A stretch of 7,489 bases of DNA from Kiritimatiellia bacterium. Lineage in GTDB: Bacteria; Verrucomicrobiota; Kiritimatiellia; SLAD01. Under the pieces are notes generated by a model that was not told the origin of the DNA, ran no database searches, and was given only the letters and a program-made list of their open reading frames with translations. The DNA is taken from NCBI GenBank assembly GCA_007128275.1, contig SKXR01000141.1, positions 1 through 7,489 of the forward strand, written 5' to 3'. A program made the translations under genes and the position numbers. Shown one piece after another: positions 1 to 7,067 of the stretch (its first letter is position 1; every line of letters begins with the position of its first letter).

Positions 1-1455
1 CGTCAACGGGAGGAAGAAGGCCTGACCGTTTTCGCGAATCCCCGCAACGCCGCCGCCGGGTCATTGAAACAACTTGATCCGTCCATCGTGGCCAAACGCC
101 CGCTGCACGCCGTCTTCTATGCCGTCGGCGAGGTGAAAGGATTAAGCCTGACCACGCATGAGGACTTGTTGAAGACCTTGGAGACACTGGGGCTCCCGGT
201 TAATCCCAAATGGTGGTCGTGCAAATCCATGGACCAGGTCCTGGACGTGCTGGACGAACTCGAAGCCATGCGCCACGACTTTGAGTTCGAGATGGATGGC
301 GGCGTGATCAAGGTCAATGAGCGCGGCCTTTACGAAGAGCTGGGCTACACCGCCAAGAGCCCGCGCTGGGCGGTGGCGTACAAGTACGAACCGGAACGCG
401 CAGAAACGACGCTCCGCGACATTACCATCCAGATCGGCCGCACGGGCATTCTGACGCCGGTCGCCGAACTGGAACCGGTAACCGTCGCCGGCTCGACCAT
501 CAGCCGCGCCACGTTACATAACGAAGACGAAATCCGGCGCAAAGATATACGCATTGGCGATCGCGTCTATGTGGAAAAAGCCGGCGACGTCATTCCCGCC
601 GTGGTGGGCGTCAGGACCGAGGCACGGACCGGGGACGAGAAAACTTTCAAGATGCCCGACACCTGTCCGGTATGCGGAGAAACCGTGACGCGGCGCGAGG
701 GCGAGGTCGCATTTCGCTGCGAGAACCTTCAATGTCCCGCGCAGCTCAAGCAGTGGTTGCGCCATTTTGCGGCGCGCGGAGCCATGGATATCGACGGCTT
801 GGGCGATGTACTGATCGAGCAACTCGTCGACGCGGAACGCATCCGATCACCAGCGGATCTCTATGCCCTGAAACAGGAAGACCTCCTTGCGCTGGATCGC
901 ATGGGCGAAAAATCCGCGCAGAACCTGCTTCGCGGCATCGAGGCGAGCAAGGACCGCGATCTATGGAGAGTCCTCTTCGGACTCGGCATCCGTCATGTCG
1001 GGGCCCGGTCCGCTCAAGCCTTGGAAGAGCACTTTGCCGATATGGAAGCCCTCATGGACGCCGACGAAGAGGCTTTGGTGACGGTGAATGATATCGGCCC
1101 TGTCGTGGCCGCGAGCATTGCGGAGTTCTTCGGAAGCGATCGAAATCGCAAGGTCATCCAATCTCTTCAACAAGCCGGCGTGAACATGAAACGTAAAAGG
1201 GAGGGCGCCCCGGCTGATGGCCCGTTGTCCGGGAAGACTTTTGTGTTAACCGGGTCATTGGAGGCATATACCCGCGATGAGGCCGGCGAACGGATTCGTG
1301 CGCTCGGCGGTTCCGTGACATCGAGTGTCTCCAAGAAGACCGACTATGTCGTGGCGGGCGAAAGCGCAGGATCCAAATACGACAAGGCCGTCAAATTGGG
1401 CGTCCCGATTCTGGATGAAGCAAAATTCAAGGACTTGCTGGCGACGGGACAATGA
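1..1455 (+). CDS. ligA: NAD-dependent DNA ligase LigA (5' truncated by window edge)
   Basis: LigA seals nicks in duplex DNA using NAD+ during replication and repair. The frame is open from base 1, and its first codons give the LigA signature FANPRNAAAGS (codons 11-21), so the TTG at 64 is internal and not a start. Visible parts in order: end of the adenylation domain with nucleotidyltransferase motif IV (DGGVIKVN, from about 295) and motif V (the YKYE lysine at about 382); OB fold (about 415-640); a four-cysteine zinc finger (CPVC at 664-675, then cysteines at 718 and 733); helix-hairpin-helix region (about 760-1190); and a C-terminal BRCT domain (about 1216-1452). The remaining 484 residues against a usual length near 670 mean that about 190 residues are outside the window, including the KxDG motif with the adenylated lysine. 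No damage is seen in the visible part. It appears to be the first visible gene of a plus-strand run of three. Confidence 0.97.
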   Translation, partial: RQREEEGLTVFANPRNAAAGSLKQLDPSIVAKRPLHAVFYAVGEVKGLSLTTHEDLLKTLETLGLPVNPKWWSCKSMDQVLDVLDELEAMRHDFEFEMDGGVIKVNERGLYEELGYTAKSPRWAVAYKYEPERAETTLRDITIQIGRTGILTPVAELEPVTVAGSTISRATLHNEDEIRRKDIRIGDRVYVEKAGDVIPAVVGVRTEARTGDEKTFKMPDTCPVCGETVTRREGEVAFRCENLQCPAQLKQWLRHFAARGAMDIDGLGDVLIEQLVDAERIRSPADLYALKQEDLLALDRMGEKSAQNLLRGIEASKDRDLWRVLFGLGIRHVGARSAQALEEHFADMEALMDADEEALVTVNDIGPVVAASIAEFFGSDRNRKVIQSLQQAGVNMKRKREGAPADGPLSGKTFVLTGSLEAYTRDEAGERIRALGGSVTSSVSKKTDYVVAGESAGSKYDKAVKLGVPILDEAKFKDLLATGQ

Positions 1456-1472
1456 GTCCCATGCAGACGTAG

Positions 1473-1925
1473 ATGAAGTCTTTCCTACAACGGCTCTATT
1501 CCCTGACACTGGTCGCCCTGCAACTGGGCGCATTGATCTATCTTGTCCTTACGGGTCCCCTTATCGCGCGCGACATGCCGTTGTTTCTTCTCCAATTGGT
1601 CGGCGTTCTGATCGCGTTGGCGGCGCTTTGGCGAATGAGCGGCACGCGTTGGCGGATTCTGCCCGACCCACATCCGCGGGGCCGACTGATCACTTCCGGC
1701 ATCTATCGCCGGATTCGTCATCCCATGTATGCGTCGGTCCTCTTGATCGCAGCCGCGTGGGTAATGATTCTGCCCCAACCCGACCGGGCACTGGCTTGGC
1801 TACTCCTTTTTCTCGTTCTCTGGTTGAAGATGCGCATGGAAGAACACTTGCTTGAAGCGAAGTTTGGTGACAAGTATCGACGGTACTGCAACGCAACCCA
1901 TCGGTTGCTGCCGAGCGTTATGTAA
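1473..1925 (+). CDS. Isoprenylcysteine carboxyl methyltransferase (ICMT)-like membrane methyltransferase
   Basis: A 150-residue integral membrane protein. The C-terminal half has the hallmark of the ICMT/phospholipid methyltransferase superfamily: GIYRRIRHPMY at residues 76-86, then EEHLLEAKFGDKYRRY at 123-138 and a final RLLP. In the family the RHPxY and EE elements bind S-adenosylmethionine. About four hydrophobic segments are visible (roughly 12-30, 35-55, 85-100 and 103-120). Bacterial members are usually of unknown substrate; methylation of a lipid or of a small hydrophobic molecule at the membrane is likely. The gene starts 17 nt after ligA. No clear Shine-Dalgarno sequence precedes ATG 1473, and the codon directly before it is an in-frame TAG, so the start cannot lie further upstream without stop readthrough. 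Translation may depend on coupling to ligA. Superfamily assignment is firm; the substrate is unknown. Confidence 0.88.
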   Translation: MKSFLQRLYSLTLVALQLGALIYLVLTGPLIARDMPLFLLQLVGVLIALAALWRMSGTRWRILPDPHPRGRLITSGIYRRIRHPMYASVLLIAAAWVMILPQPDRALAWLLLFLVLWLKMRMEEHLLEAKFGDKYRRYCNATHRLLPSVM

Positions 1926-1927
1926 GC

Positions 1928-1934
1928 GGAAGGG
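1928..1934 (+). promoter_or_regulatory. Shine-Dalgarno sequence of the MBL-fold gene
   Basis: The purine-rich GGAAGGG lies between the ICMT-like stop codon and the tandem ATGATG. Spacing is 3 nt to ATG 1938 and 6 nt to ATG 1941, which favours the second ATG. Confidence 0.55.
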
Positions 1935-1937
1935 TGG

Positions 1938-2576
1938 ATGATGGACATTGAGCAACTCGAAGTGGGCATGTTTGCCTCCAATTGTTATATCGTTAGCAAC
2001 GACGCGTCAGAGGCGTTGGTCATTGATCCGGGTGACGATGCACCGAGCATTATCGAGGTCATTCGCAGAAACCATTTGCAGGTGAAGGCCTATCTTTTGA
2101 CACACGGACATGTGGATCACGTCAGCGCCCTCGCGGACGTGTCGGACGCCTTTCCCGCGCCCGTCGCCCTGCACCCGATTGACGCCAAATGGGCTTTTGA
2201 GCCGGTCAATCAGATGCCGCCCTATTACGATACGCCCAAAGCCCCGCGCTCCATTGACCGTCATTTTGATGATCAACAGGAATGCACGGACGCGGGATTC
2301 CGGTATCGCGTGCTGTTTACGCCGGGCCATGCGCCGGGGCACGTGAGCCTGTACTTCGAAGACGACGGCGTCCTTTTCGCCGGGGACGTGCTTTTCCGGG
2401 GCTCGGTGGGAAGGGTCGATCTCCCCGGCAGCAATGCCCGCGACATGGAAGCGAGCCTGAAAGCGCTGATGACCCTTCCGGACGACACCGTCGTCTATCC
2501 CGGTCACGGCCCCCGGACGACCATCGGCGATGAGCGCCGCACCAATCCCTTCTTGCGCCCCGGCGCGCTGGGTTGA
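1938..2576 (+). CDS. MBL-fold metallo-hydrolase, glyoxalase II-like (YcbL type)
   Basis: A 212-residue soluble hydrolase with the full metal-binding set of the glyoxalase II branch of the metallo-beta-lactamase fold: THGHVDH at residues 55-61 (H56, H58, D60, H61), TPGHAPGH at 128-135 (H135), the bridging Asp in FAGD (D150) and YPGH (H190). The block around GSVGRVDLPG (155-164) and the TNPFL near the C-terminus (202-206) are typical of the short YcbL-like subgroup, which lacks the extra C-terminal domain of classical glyoxalase II. YcbL has been reported to cleave S-lactoylglutathione, but many relatives act on other thioesters, so the substrate here is open. The gene lies 12 nt after the ICMT-like gene. 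Two adjacent ATG codons (1938 and 1941) are possible starts; GGAAGGG at 1928-1934 is 6 nt from the second and only 3 nt from the first, so 1941 may be the true start. Confidence 0.9.
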   Translation: MMDIEQLEVGMFASNCYIVSNDASEALVIDPGDDAPSIIEVIRRNHLQVKAYLLTHGHVDHVSALADVSDAFPAPVALHPIDAKWAFEPVNQMPPYYDTPKAPRSIDRHFDDQQECTDAGFRYRVLFTPGHAPGHVSLYFEDDGVLFAGDVLFRGSVGRVDLPGSNARDMEASLKALMTLPDDTVVYPGHGPRTTIGDERRTNPFLRPGALG

Positions 2577-2583
2577 CCGTGGG

Positions 2584-3456
2584 TCACGCCAGACACTCGA
2601 GCAGCTGATCGAGTTCCGTCAGGAGCAGGCTCGGCTCAACAGCCTTGACGTCGGGATCCTCCTCGCGTAACCGGAGGGAACGCTTATCACCCGCAAACAG
2701 AGCGGTCCGGCATCCCAATGCCGAAGCGGGCCAGATATCGTTACGCATATCATTCCCGACATACAGCACCTGATCGGGTTGCACGCCCCATTCATCGAGG
2801 ACGGTTAACGCCACACGAAATAGATTCTTCGACGGCTTTCCTTCCCCGTGCTTGTAGGACCAGACGCACAACTCCTCCTTGAAACCCCATTCCATGTACG
2901 TGCGCTCAGTAAGGGCGGGGAAAAGGAGGGGCGTGTAGAATTGGGCATTGGACACGATCCCCATGAGTATATTGCGTGCGTGCAAGACGGTTAATACCTC
3001 TTCCAGACCGGGCATGGGCCACACCGGATTGATGCGCGATTCATACTCAATCGCCAATTCCTTCACGGTCTCTCGGGGCACAGGAGCTCGGCCGGCCTCC
3101 AGCAACAGGGCTTCCCAGATTTCCATGATCTCGACTTCCGGATAATCGAGCCCCTTGGCTTTCGCTTTCGCATGCCGTTCCTTGATCATCTGCGTGATGC
3201 GGTCGGCCTGTGGCATCGGGTCTCCCGGGGGCGCGAGGCCGCACGCCGACATAGATTCCTCGAGCGCGTCCTGCTGATCCGCAACACCCGCCGTTCCCAC
3301 ATCGCCCGAACCGGAGACCACGAGGGTGCCGTAGACATCGAACAGAACGCAACGGATGTCGGGAATCTTTTCAAGCCGGGCCTCCTTTCCCGTCGCAATG
3401 GGGTGCAACGGGACGCTGAGCTTTCGTAGCCGCTTGGCCAAATCCGAGTCATTCAT
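2584..3456 (-). CDS. HAD-superfamily hydrolase with a D-x-Y-G-T motif
   Basis: A 290-residue protein of the haloacid dehalogenase superfamily. Motif I is FDVYGT (nucleophile D40, with Y42 at the +2 position), motif II is GIVSN (S169), motif III is in EGKPS (K207), and motif IV is VGNDMRND (residues 233-240). A helical cap region lies between motifs I and II (C1 type). Most HAD phosphatases have Asp at the +2 position as general acid/base; Tyr is typical of L-2-haloacid dehalogenases, so activity should not be assumed. From context (last gene of an operon with GpgS) it could be the phosphatase that removes the phosphate from glucosyl-3-phosphoglycerate or a longer glycoside, but the motif argues for caution. 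The start at 3456 is preferred over the in-frame GTG at 3513, because GAGGG at 3464-3468 sits 7 nt before it and the extra 19 residues are encoded over the end of the upstream glycosyltransferase. The gene starts 17 nt after that gene's stop codon. Confidence 0.88.
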   Translation of the reverse strand: MNDSDLAKRLRKLSVPLHPIATGKEARLEKIPDIRCVLFDVYGTLVVSGSGDVGTAGVADQQDALEESMSACGLAPPGDPMPQADRITQMIKERHAKAKAKGLDYPEVEIMEIWEALLLEAGRAPVPRETVKELAIEYESRINPVWPMPGLEEVLTVLHARNILMGIVSNAQFYTPLLFPALTERTYMEWGFKEELCVWSYKHGEGKPSKNLFRVALTVLDEWGVQPDQVLYVGNDMRNDIWPASALGCRTALFAGDKRSLRLREEDPDVKAVEPSLLLTELDQLLECLA

Positions 3457-3463
3457 TTCGCAT

Positions 3464-3468
3464 CCCTC
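3464..3468 (-). promoter_or_regulatory. Shine-Dalgarno sequence of the HAD gene
   Basis: GAGGG on the minus strand, 7 nt before ATG 3456 and lying in the short gap after the glycosyltransferase stop codon. It decides the HAD start. Confidence 0.65.
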
Positions 3469-3473
3469 TTTCT

Positions 3474-4940
3474 TTACGATCGCAGTAGATAGAATCGCTC
3501 CGGCGCCAACCACTGGTCCAGGACCGCGCGGGCAGGAACAGGGGGCGGCGATGCCCCCCCCCCATCCATGACCGCGTGGTACGCAGCCAGCAAGCGCTCC
3601 CGGTACTGTTCCAAACCGAATTGTACCCGCACCCGCTTCCTGTTCGCCAGCACCTGACCATCCGCATGGGGTTCCGTGATCAGGCGGTCCGGCATCACTG
3701 CTGCGCGCGCCGCGCGCGATGCCCGGACTTTGGCAATGACGGATTGCTGAAGGGATTCGTCGAGACGGCTAAACTCGATGCGATCGCCGGATACCGCCGC
3801 CTGGACGACTTCATCGGCGTCTTCCTCCGCATAGGTCTGGCCGTATGCCTGTCGCATAGGCTGCAGAGCATCCCGGACCTTTGCGCGGAAGTCGCCCTGA
3901 TCAATCCAGTCGAGCGGCACGGTCAATTCCGTGTAGAGCCCGTGGAGGTCGATGCCTTCATCGACAAATTCGGAGGTGATTTCGGGCAGATCCCGTCCGA
4001 ACAACGGACGCCCCGCCAGCCACGGCTCCAGAAACGCCAATCCGAAGCCTTCCGCGATACTGGTCGTGACCAACGCCGACGCGGACGCCAGCAGCTGATG
4101 GAAATCGTGGGTCAATCCCATTTCGAACAGGACGGGCAAACGCTGCTCACTCGCAAACGACTTCCATTGTTTGTAGATCGGCACTTCCTTCGGGCTCTGC
4201 GGGGCGAGTGTGATCCCATAGCGTCCCCCATCTTCGTCCAGTGCGCTCCACAGCAGGAATTCGCCGATATTCTTCCGGCGAATGGCCCGGGAAGGATAGA
4301 GCCAGAGCGGCTGATCCGTGTTTCGTTGTTCATTCGGCTCTTCGTCCTTTGCGCCGGTCCACACCGCGTTGGGCAAGAGATGGGCGCGCGACTCCGAAAC
4401 GCCCGCCCTTCGCATGATCCGATGGTCACGACTGTTCAACAGCGCATACTGCGTACGAGCGGCCTGCGGGTAAAGGATGCGGCCCATTTCGGCTTGGCCC
4501 GAGGGATTCAAGTGCTCCGTCAGATACCGGTAATTCGCAGGACGCCCATCTTCCGCGAAATCGTGCATCTGCAGCAACAGGGCTTCGCCCTCATCCGCCA
4601 AGCGGGACACGGCTTGGGTCCACACCGCATTCTTTCCCAAGGCATGATTGTGAATGTGCCACAGGGCGGGTTCTGCGCCGACCGCATCGCGCACACCTTG
4701 CCGGGCGCGTTCAACCAGGGTTTCGGGAGTCGGCAAGGCGCCGTGCTCGTCATACCCCAACCCTTCCACGACGACCACGGGCACGTTCACCTTGAAGTCT
4801 TCGGAAGGCGCTTCCCCTGTAAGGACGACGCACCGGACCGGCGACCGCTTCAAAGCTTCGACGGCATTCTGGATTACCCGAGTCACACCGCCGCGGCGGA
4901 GGTGATAATGCACCATCGCAATAACCGGGTAATCGTTCAT
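3474..4940 (-). CDS. GT-B fold glycosyltransferase (GT4-like), gpgS-linked
   Basis: A 488-residue protein predicted to move a sugar from a nucleotide-sugar donor in the cytoplasm. The N-terminal half begins with a Rossmann-type strand and a glycine loop (RRGGVT, residues 15-20). The C-terminal half carries an RRKN element (221-224), like the donor-phosphate binding basic residues of GT4 enzymes, and a clear E-x7-E motif (E297-E305 in IAEGFGLAFLE), the retaining GT-B signature. Its start forms an ATGA overlap (4937-4940) with the gpgS stop, so translation is probably coupled and a joint pathway is likely. It may extend glucosyl-3-phosphoglycerate or glucosylglycerate with a second sugar, as MGG synthases do; this is inference, and donor and acceptor cannot be read from the sequence. 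Near the 3' end, codons 460-463 contain a run of ten G bases, followed by a proline-rich linker and a compact tail (LAPERFYLLRS) at the stop. Confidence 0.88.
   Translation of the reverse strand: MNDYPVIAMVHYHLRRGGVTRVIQNAVEALKRSPVRCVVLTGEAPSEDFKVNVPVVVVEGLGYDEHGALPTPETLVERARQGVRDAVGAEPALWHIHNHALGKNAVWTQAVSRLADEGEALLLQMHDFAEDGRPANYRYLTEHLNPSGQAEMGRILYPQAARTQYALLNSRDHRIMRRAGVSESRAHLLPNAVWTGAKDEEPNEQRNTDQPLWLYPSRAIRRKNIGEFLLWSALDEDGGRYGITLAPQSPKEVPIYKQWKSFASEQRLPVLFEMGLTHDFHQLLASASALVTTSIAEGFGLAFLEPWLAGRPLFGRDLPEITSEFVDEGIDLHGLYTELTVPLDWIDQGDFRAKVRDALQPMRQAYGQTYAEEDADEVVQAAVSGDRIEFSRLDESLQQSVIAKVRASRAARAAVMPDRLITEPHADGQVLANRKRVRVQFGLEQYRERLLAAYHAVMDGGGASPPPVPARAVLDQWLAPERFYLLRS
3554..3563 (-). 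repeat. Homopolymeric G10 tract inside the glycosyltransferase gene
   Basis: Ten C bases on the plus strand, read as ten G bases in the glycosyltransferase message; they encode Gly460-Gly462 and the first base of Ala463. Runs of this length are classic slippage sites. The reading frame before and after agrees with the annotated protein at exactly ten bases. Changing the length by one leaves an open frame in both directions. Confidence 0.95.
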
Positions 4941-5914
4941 TGTCCCGGATGAAACTTCTTTCGGTACGCCGGAATCTCCATCATGGGCGGACGTTCCTCT
5001 TCCACGATGTGATATTCCACCTGCTCGAAATTGCCTTCTTTAACCTGAAACTGGCGCAGGGTGGAATTGAGGTCGGGGATTTCCGGCATCAGTCCAAGGG
5101 CCTTCGTACGCAGCAGGAAGGTCTGAAGGATGCCGAATGCCATCTTGCCGAGATCCCGTGTGGCTTGGTTTCTATGGACCCGCTGATCAAGGTCCGTCTG
5201 GCCGAACGCTTCCATGCCCCACTTGTTATAGACATCGATCAGGTGCGAGGTTTCCACGCCGTATCCAATGGGGAATGGAATGGCCTCAAGGACTTCCCGG
5301 CGCACGGCGTATTCGCCGGAAAGGGGCTGAACAATCGCGGTCAATTCGGGGAAGAAGAGGGAAAACAAAGGGCGCACAAGGATTTCCGTCACGCGGCCTC
5401 CACCGGACGGCCGAATCCCTTGCGAGAATGCGAGGGGCCTGTCATAAAACGCCTTCACGTATTTGATTTCCGGACGATACACCAAGGGCGCCAGCAATCC
5501 ATAGGCAAAACGGGGGTGAATATTTTTGATATCGGCATCCACGTAGACAATGATATCCCCTTTCAACTGGTAGATCGCCTTCCACAGATTCTCCCCCTTG
5601 CCTCGTTTGCTTCCCACCTCCGGCAGGATGTTGTCGGCCAGATACACGTCCGCGCCGAACGACGCCGCCACGTCCCGTGTGTTATCCGTGGATCCGGAAT
5701 CGATCACGGCGATTTCGTCGAGCAACGGATAGCGGCTCATTAATTCCGACTTGAAGATGACGATCTCTTTGCCGATCGTCTTTTCCTCGTTCAAAGTCGG
5801 AATGCACAGCGAGATGGTCAGGTTCTGCTCTTCTTTGGCCTCCAACAGATGACGGAAGTCCCAAAAACTGCTGTAATGAAAGGTATTGTTCTGGAGCCAA
5901 TGATCAATGTTCAT
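4937..5914 (-). CDS. gpgS: Glucosyl-3-phosphoglycerate synthase (GT81)
   Basis: GpgS transfers glucose from an NDP-glucose to D-3-phosphoglycerate, giving glucosyl-3-phosphoglycerate. This is the first step towards glucosylglycerate, mannosylglucosylglycerate and, in mycobacteria, methylglucose polysaccharides. The 325 residues match the family length. Motifs in order: PTLNEEKTIG (39-48) and IDSGSTDNT (71-79) of the GT-A nucleotide site; GKGENLW (105-111); the metal-binding DXD as VDADI (D126-D128); GGGRVTE (171-177) and GEYAVRRE (200-207) of the acceptor region; GYGVET (217-222); and a late VHRNQ (H247), at the place of the conserved metal-binding histidine. All expected residues are present. 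ATG 5914 is chosen because GAGGGG at 5922-5927 lies 7 nt upstream; the in-frame ATG at 5929 has no such site and would add five residues. It overlaps the upstream M20-type gene by 11 nt. A related GT81 activity on another NDP-sugar cannot be excluded. Confidence 0.93.
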   Translation of the reverse strand: MNIDHWLQNNTFHYSSFWDFRHLLEAKEEQNLTISLCIPTLNEEKTIGKEIVIFKSELMSRYPLLDEIAVIDSGSTDNTRDVAASFGADVYLADNILPEVGSKRGKGENLWKAIYQLKGDIIVYVDADIKNIHPRFAYGLLAPLVYRPEIKYVKAFYDRPLAFSQGIRPSGGGRVTEILVRPLFSLFFPELTAIVQPLSGEYAVRREVLEAIPFPIGYGVETSHLIDVYNKWGMEAFGQTDLDQRVHRNQATRDLGKMAFGILQTFLLRTKALGLMPEIPDLNSTLRQFQVKEGNFEQVEYHIVEEERPPMMEIPAYRKKFHPGQ

Positions 5915-7067
5915 CGCACAACCCCTCATCCATGGCGATCAACATGCCGAGCAACTGCGCAATGCCGGTAAATATGGGCTCGATCAGGACTTCCTCGTTC
6001 GTGTGATTCAGGTGGGCACCCGTCGTCAGCCCCAACGTAATGGCCGGGATCTTATGCCGAATCAGCTCCGAGAGCTCGGATGTGCTCGGCGCCACGCGCG
6101 GCTCGATGTGCAGCGCCTTCAGGATCTCGCGTGAACGATGCACAAGCGGGTGGCGGAAATCAATGCCCCCCGGTTCGCGACGCGCCACAATGTCCAACGA
6201 CACCTCGGCGGCCGTTTCCAAGGACATTTCCGTAATCCGATCTCGTATTTCTTCGTGAATGTCGTGAACCACTTCCGCCGATTCGCTCCGGATTTCAAAG
6301 CGCAGCAGCGAGTGCGTGGCAATGTTGTTGAACGAAGCGCCTCCCTCAATGGAGCCCAGGACAATGCTGGTCTTCGGTCGCTTGGGAAGGGGTATCCGGT
6401 TAATCTTATTGATGACGTCGTTGAGCGTAATGATCGCACCGGCGGCGCCGAAACGCGTCCAATCGTACATTTCGGGCACCCGCACCTCAATTTCCCCCCG
6501 CAACATACCAATTGAGGAATAACTGAGGCGGCCCAATTTCACGCCTTCCACGCAAAGCGCGCTGGAAATCGGGAGCTTGTTGTTATCCAGGAAGAAGCGC
6601 AGCCCCTCCAGATTTCCGCGGCCCAGACTGCGTGAGGCCGCCATAAGAATCACGTTGGATTTGAGCCGGATATCCAGTCTTTCCAACAGGATTGGGAGGG
6701 ACGCCAGCACCGCCAAGCCCAGACTGTTATCGCCCACCCCCGGGCCGATCATACGATCTGCGAGAAGAGAGATCGTGTGATCGGTCTTTTCACTGAAAAT
6801 CGTGTCGGCATGGGCGATCAATAAGATTTGGCGCTCGCCCGCTTCGCCGTTGAGGATGCCGAACCCGTTGCCGACTTCGTCTGTCGAACAGTTCTGGAGG
6901 CCGCATTCGCTGAATCGGTCTTCGATAAAGCGAACCCGCTGATCCTCATGAAAGGTCGGCGCCGGAAATTCGCCGATCATGACGGCGTTCGCCAGCAGGA
7001 TTTCCCGTATGGATTCCGCAGCGTTCCGGTACACCTCCAATTGGCTTCTAATTTCACTGAACTTCAT
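5904..7067 (-). CDS. M20-family metallopeptidase homologue, possibly inactive
   Basis: A 387-residue protein with the overall pattern of M20/M25/M40 dizinc hydrolases (aminoacylase, carboxypeptidase and tripeptidase relatives). Visible elements: IAHADTIF (H86 and D88, first metal site), GVGDN (bridging D113), VEG (E174, metal ligand), FNNIATH (246-252) and EIR (258-260) of the dimerisation domain end, and HTNEE (H355, last metal ligand). At the place where active members have the catalytic Glu-Glu pair before a glycine-rich GxLxG turn, this protein reads SRSLGRGNLEG (145-155), so Ser147-Leu148 replace Glu-Glu. Either it is a non-catalytic relative or the active site is rearranged. It is the first gene of the gpgS operon and overlaps gpgS, so a role with that pathway is likely but unknown. 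An in-frame TAA lies 12 nt before ATG 7067, fixing the longest start; its Shine-Dalgarno sequence is weak. Confidence 0.85.
   Translation of the reverse strand: MKFSEIRSQLEVYRNAAESIREILLANAVMIGEFPAPTFHEDQRVRFIEDRFSECGLQNCSTDEVGNGFGILNGEAGERQILLIAHADTIFSEKTDHTISLLADRMIGPGVGDNSLGLAVLASLPILLERLDIRLKSNVILMAASRSLGRGNLEGLRFFLDNNKLPISSALCVEGVKLGRLSYSSIGMLRGEIEVRVPEMYDWTRFGAAGAIITLNDVINKINRIPLPKRPKTSIVLGSIEGGASFNNIATHSLLRFEIRSESAEVVHDIHEEIRDRITEMSLETAAEVSLDIVARREPGGIDFRHPLVHRSREILKALHIEPRVAPSTSELSELIRHKIPAITLGLTTGAHLNHTNEEVLIEPIFTGIAQLLGMLIAMDEGLCDEH
5922..5927 (-). promoter_or_regulatory. Shine-Dalgarno sequence of gpgS
   Basis: GAGGGG on the minus strand, 7 nt before ATG 5914 and inside the last codons of the M20-type gene. 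It fixes the gpgS start. Confidence 0.7.

Noticed and set aside
672..1855. Overlapping plus-strand open frames inside ligA and the methyltransferase gene (about 139 and 176 residues)
   Set aside because: They are out of frame with clear LigA and ICMT motifs and rich in Arg, Ser and Pro, as expected for off-frame reading.
3457..3513. Upstream GTG start at 3513 for the HAD gene
   Set aside because: It would add 19 residues read from the end of the glycosyltransferase gene. The ATG at 3456 has a GAGGG at proper spacing. The open frame is instead noted in the G-tract finding.
3703..3718. Alternating GC block (GCGCGCGC followed by CGCGCGCG)
   Set aside because: It encodes the Arg/Ala-rich stretch of the glycosyltransferase (around residues 407-414). 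Codon use in GC-rich DNA explains it.
3576..4952. A 458-residue open frame on the plus strand opposite the glycosyltransferase gene
   Set aside because: It lies antisense over almost the whole gene. The minus strand has clear glycosyltransferase motifs and coupled overlaps with neighbours, while the plus frame shows no recognisable motif. Long antisense frames are common in GC-rich coding DNA.
4940..5743. A 267-residue open frame on the plus strand opposite gpgS
   Set aside because: The minus strand encodes all GT81 motifs. The plus frame has no family pattern and no good start context.
5915..5929. ATG at 5929 as the gpgS start
   Set aside because: No ribosome binding site precedes it, whereas ATG 5914 has GAGGGG 7 nt upstream.
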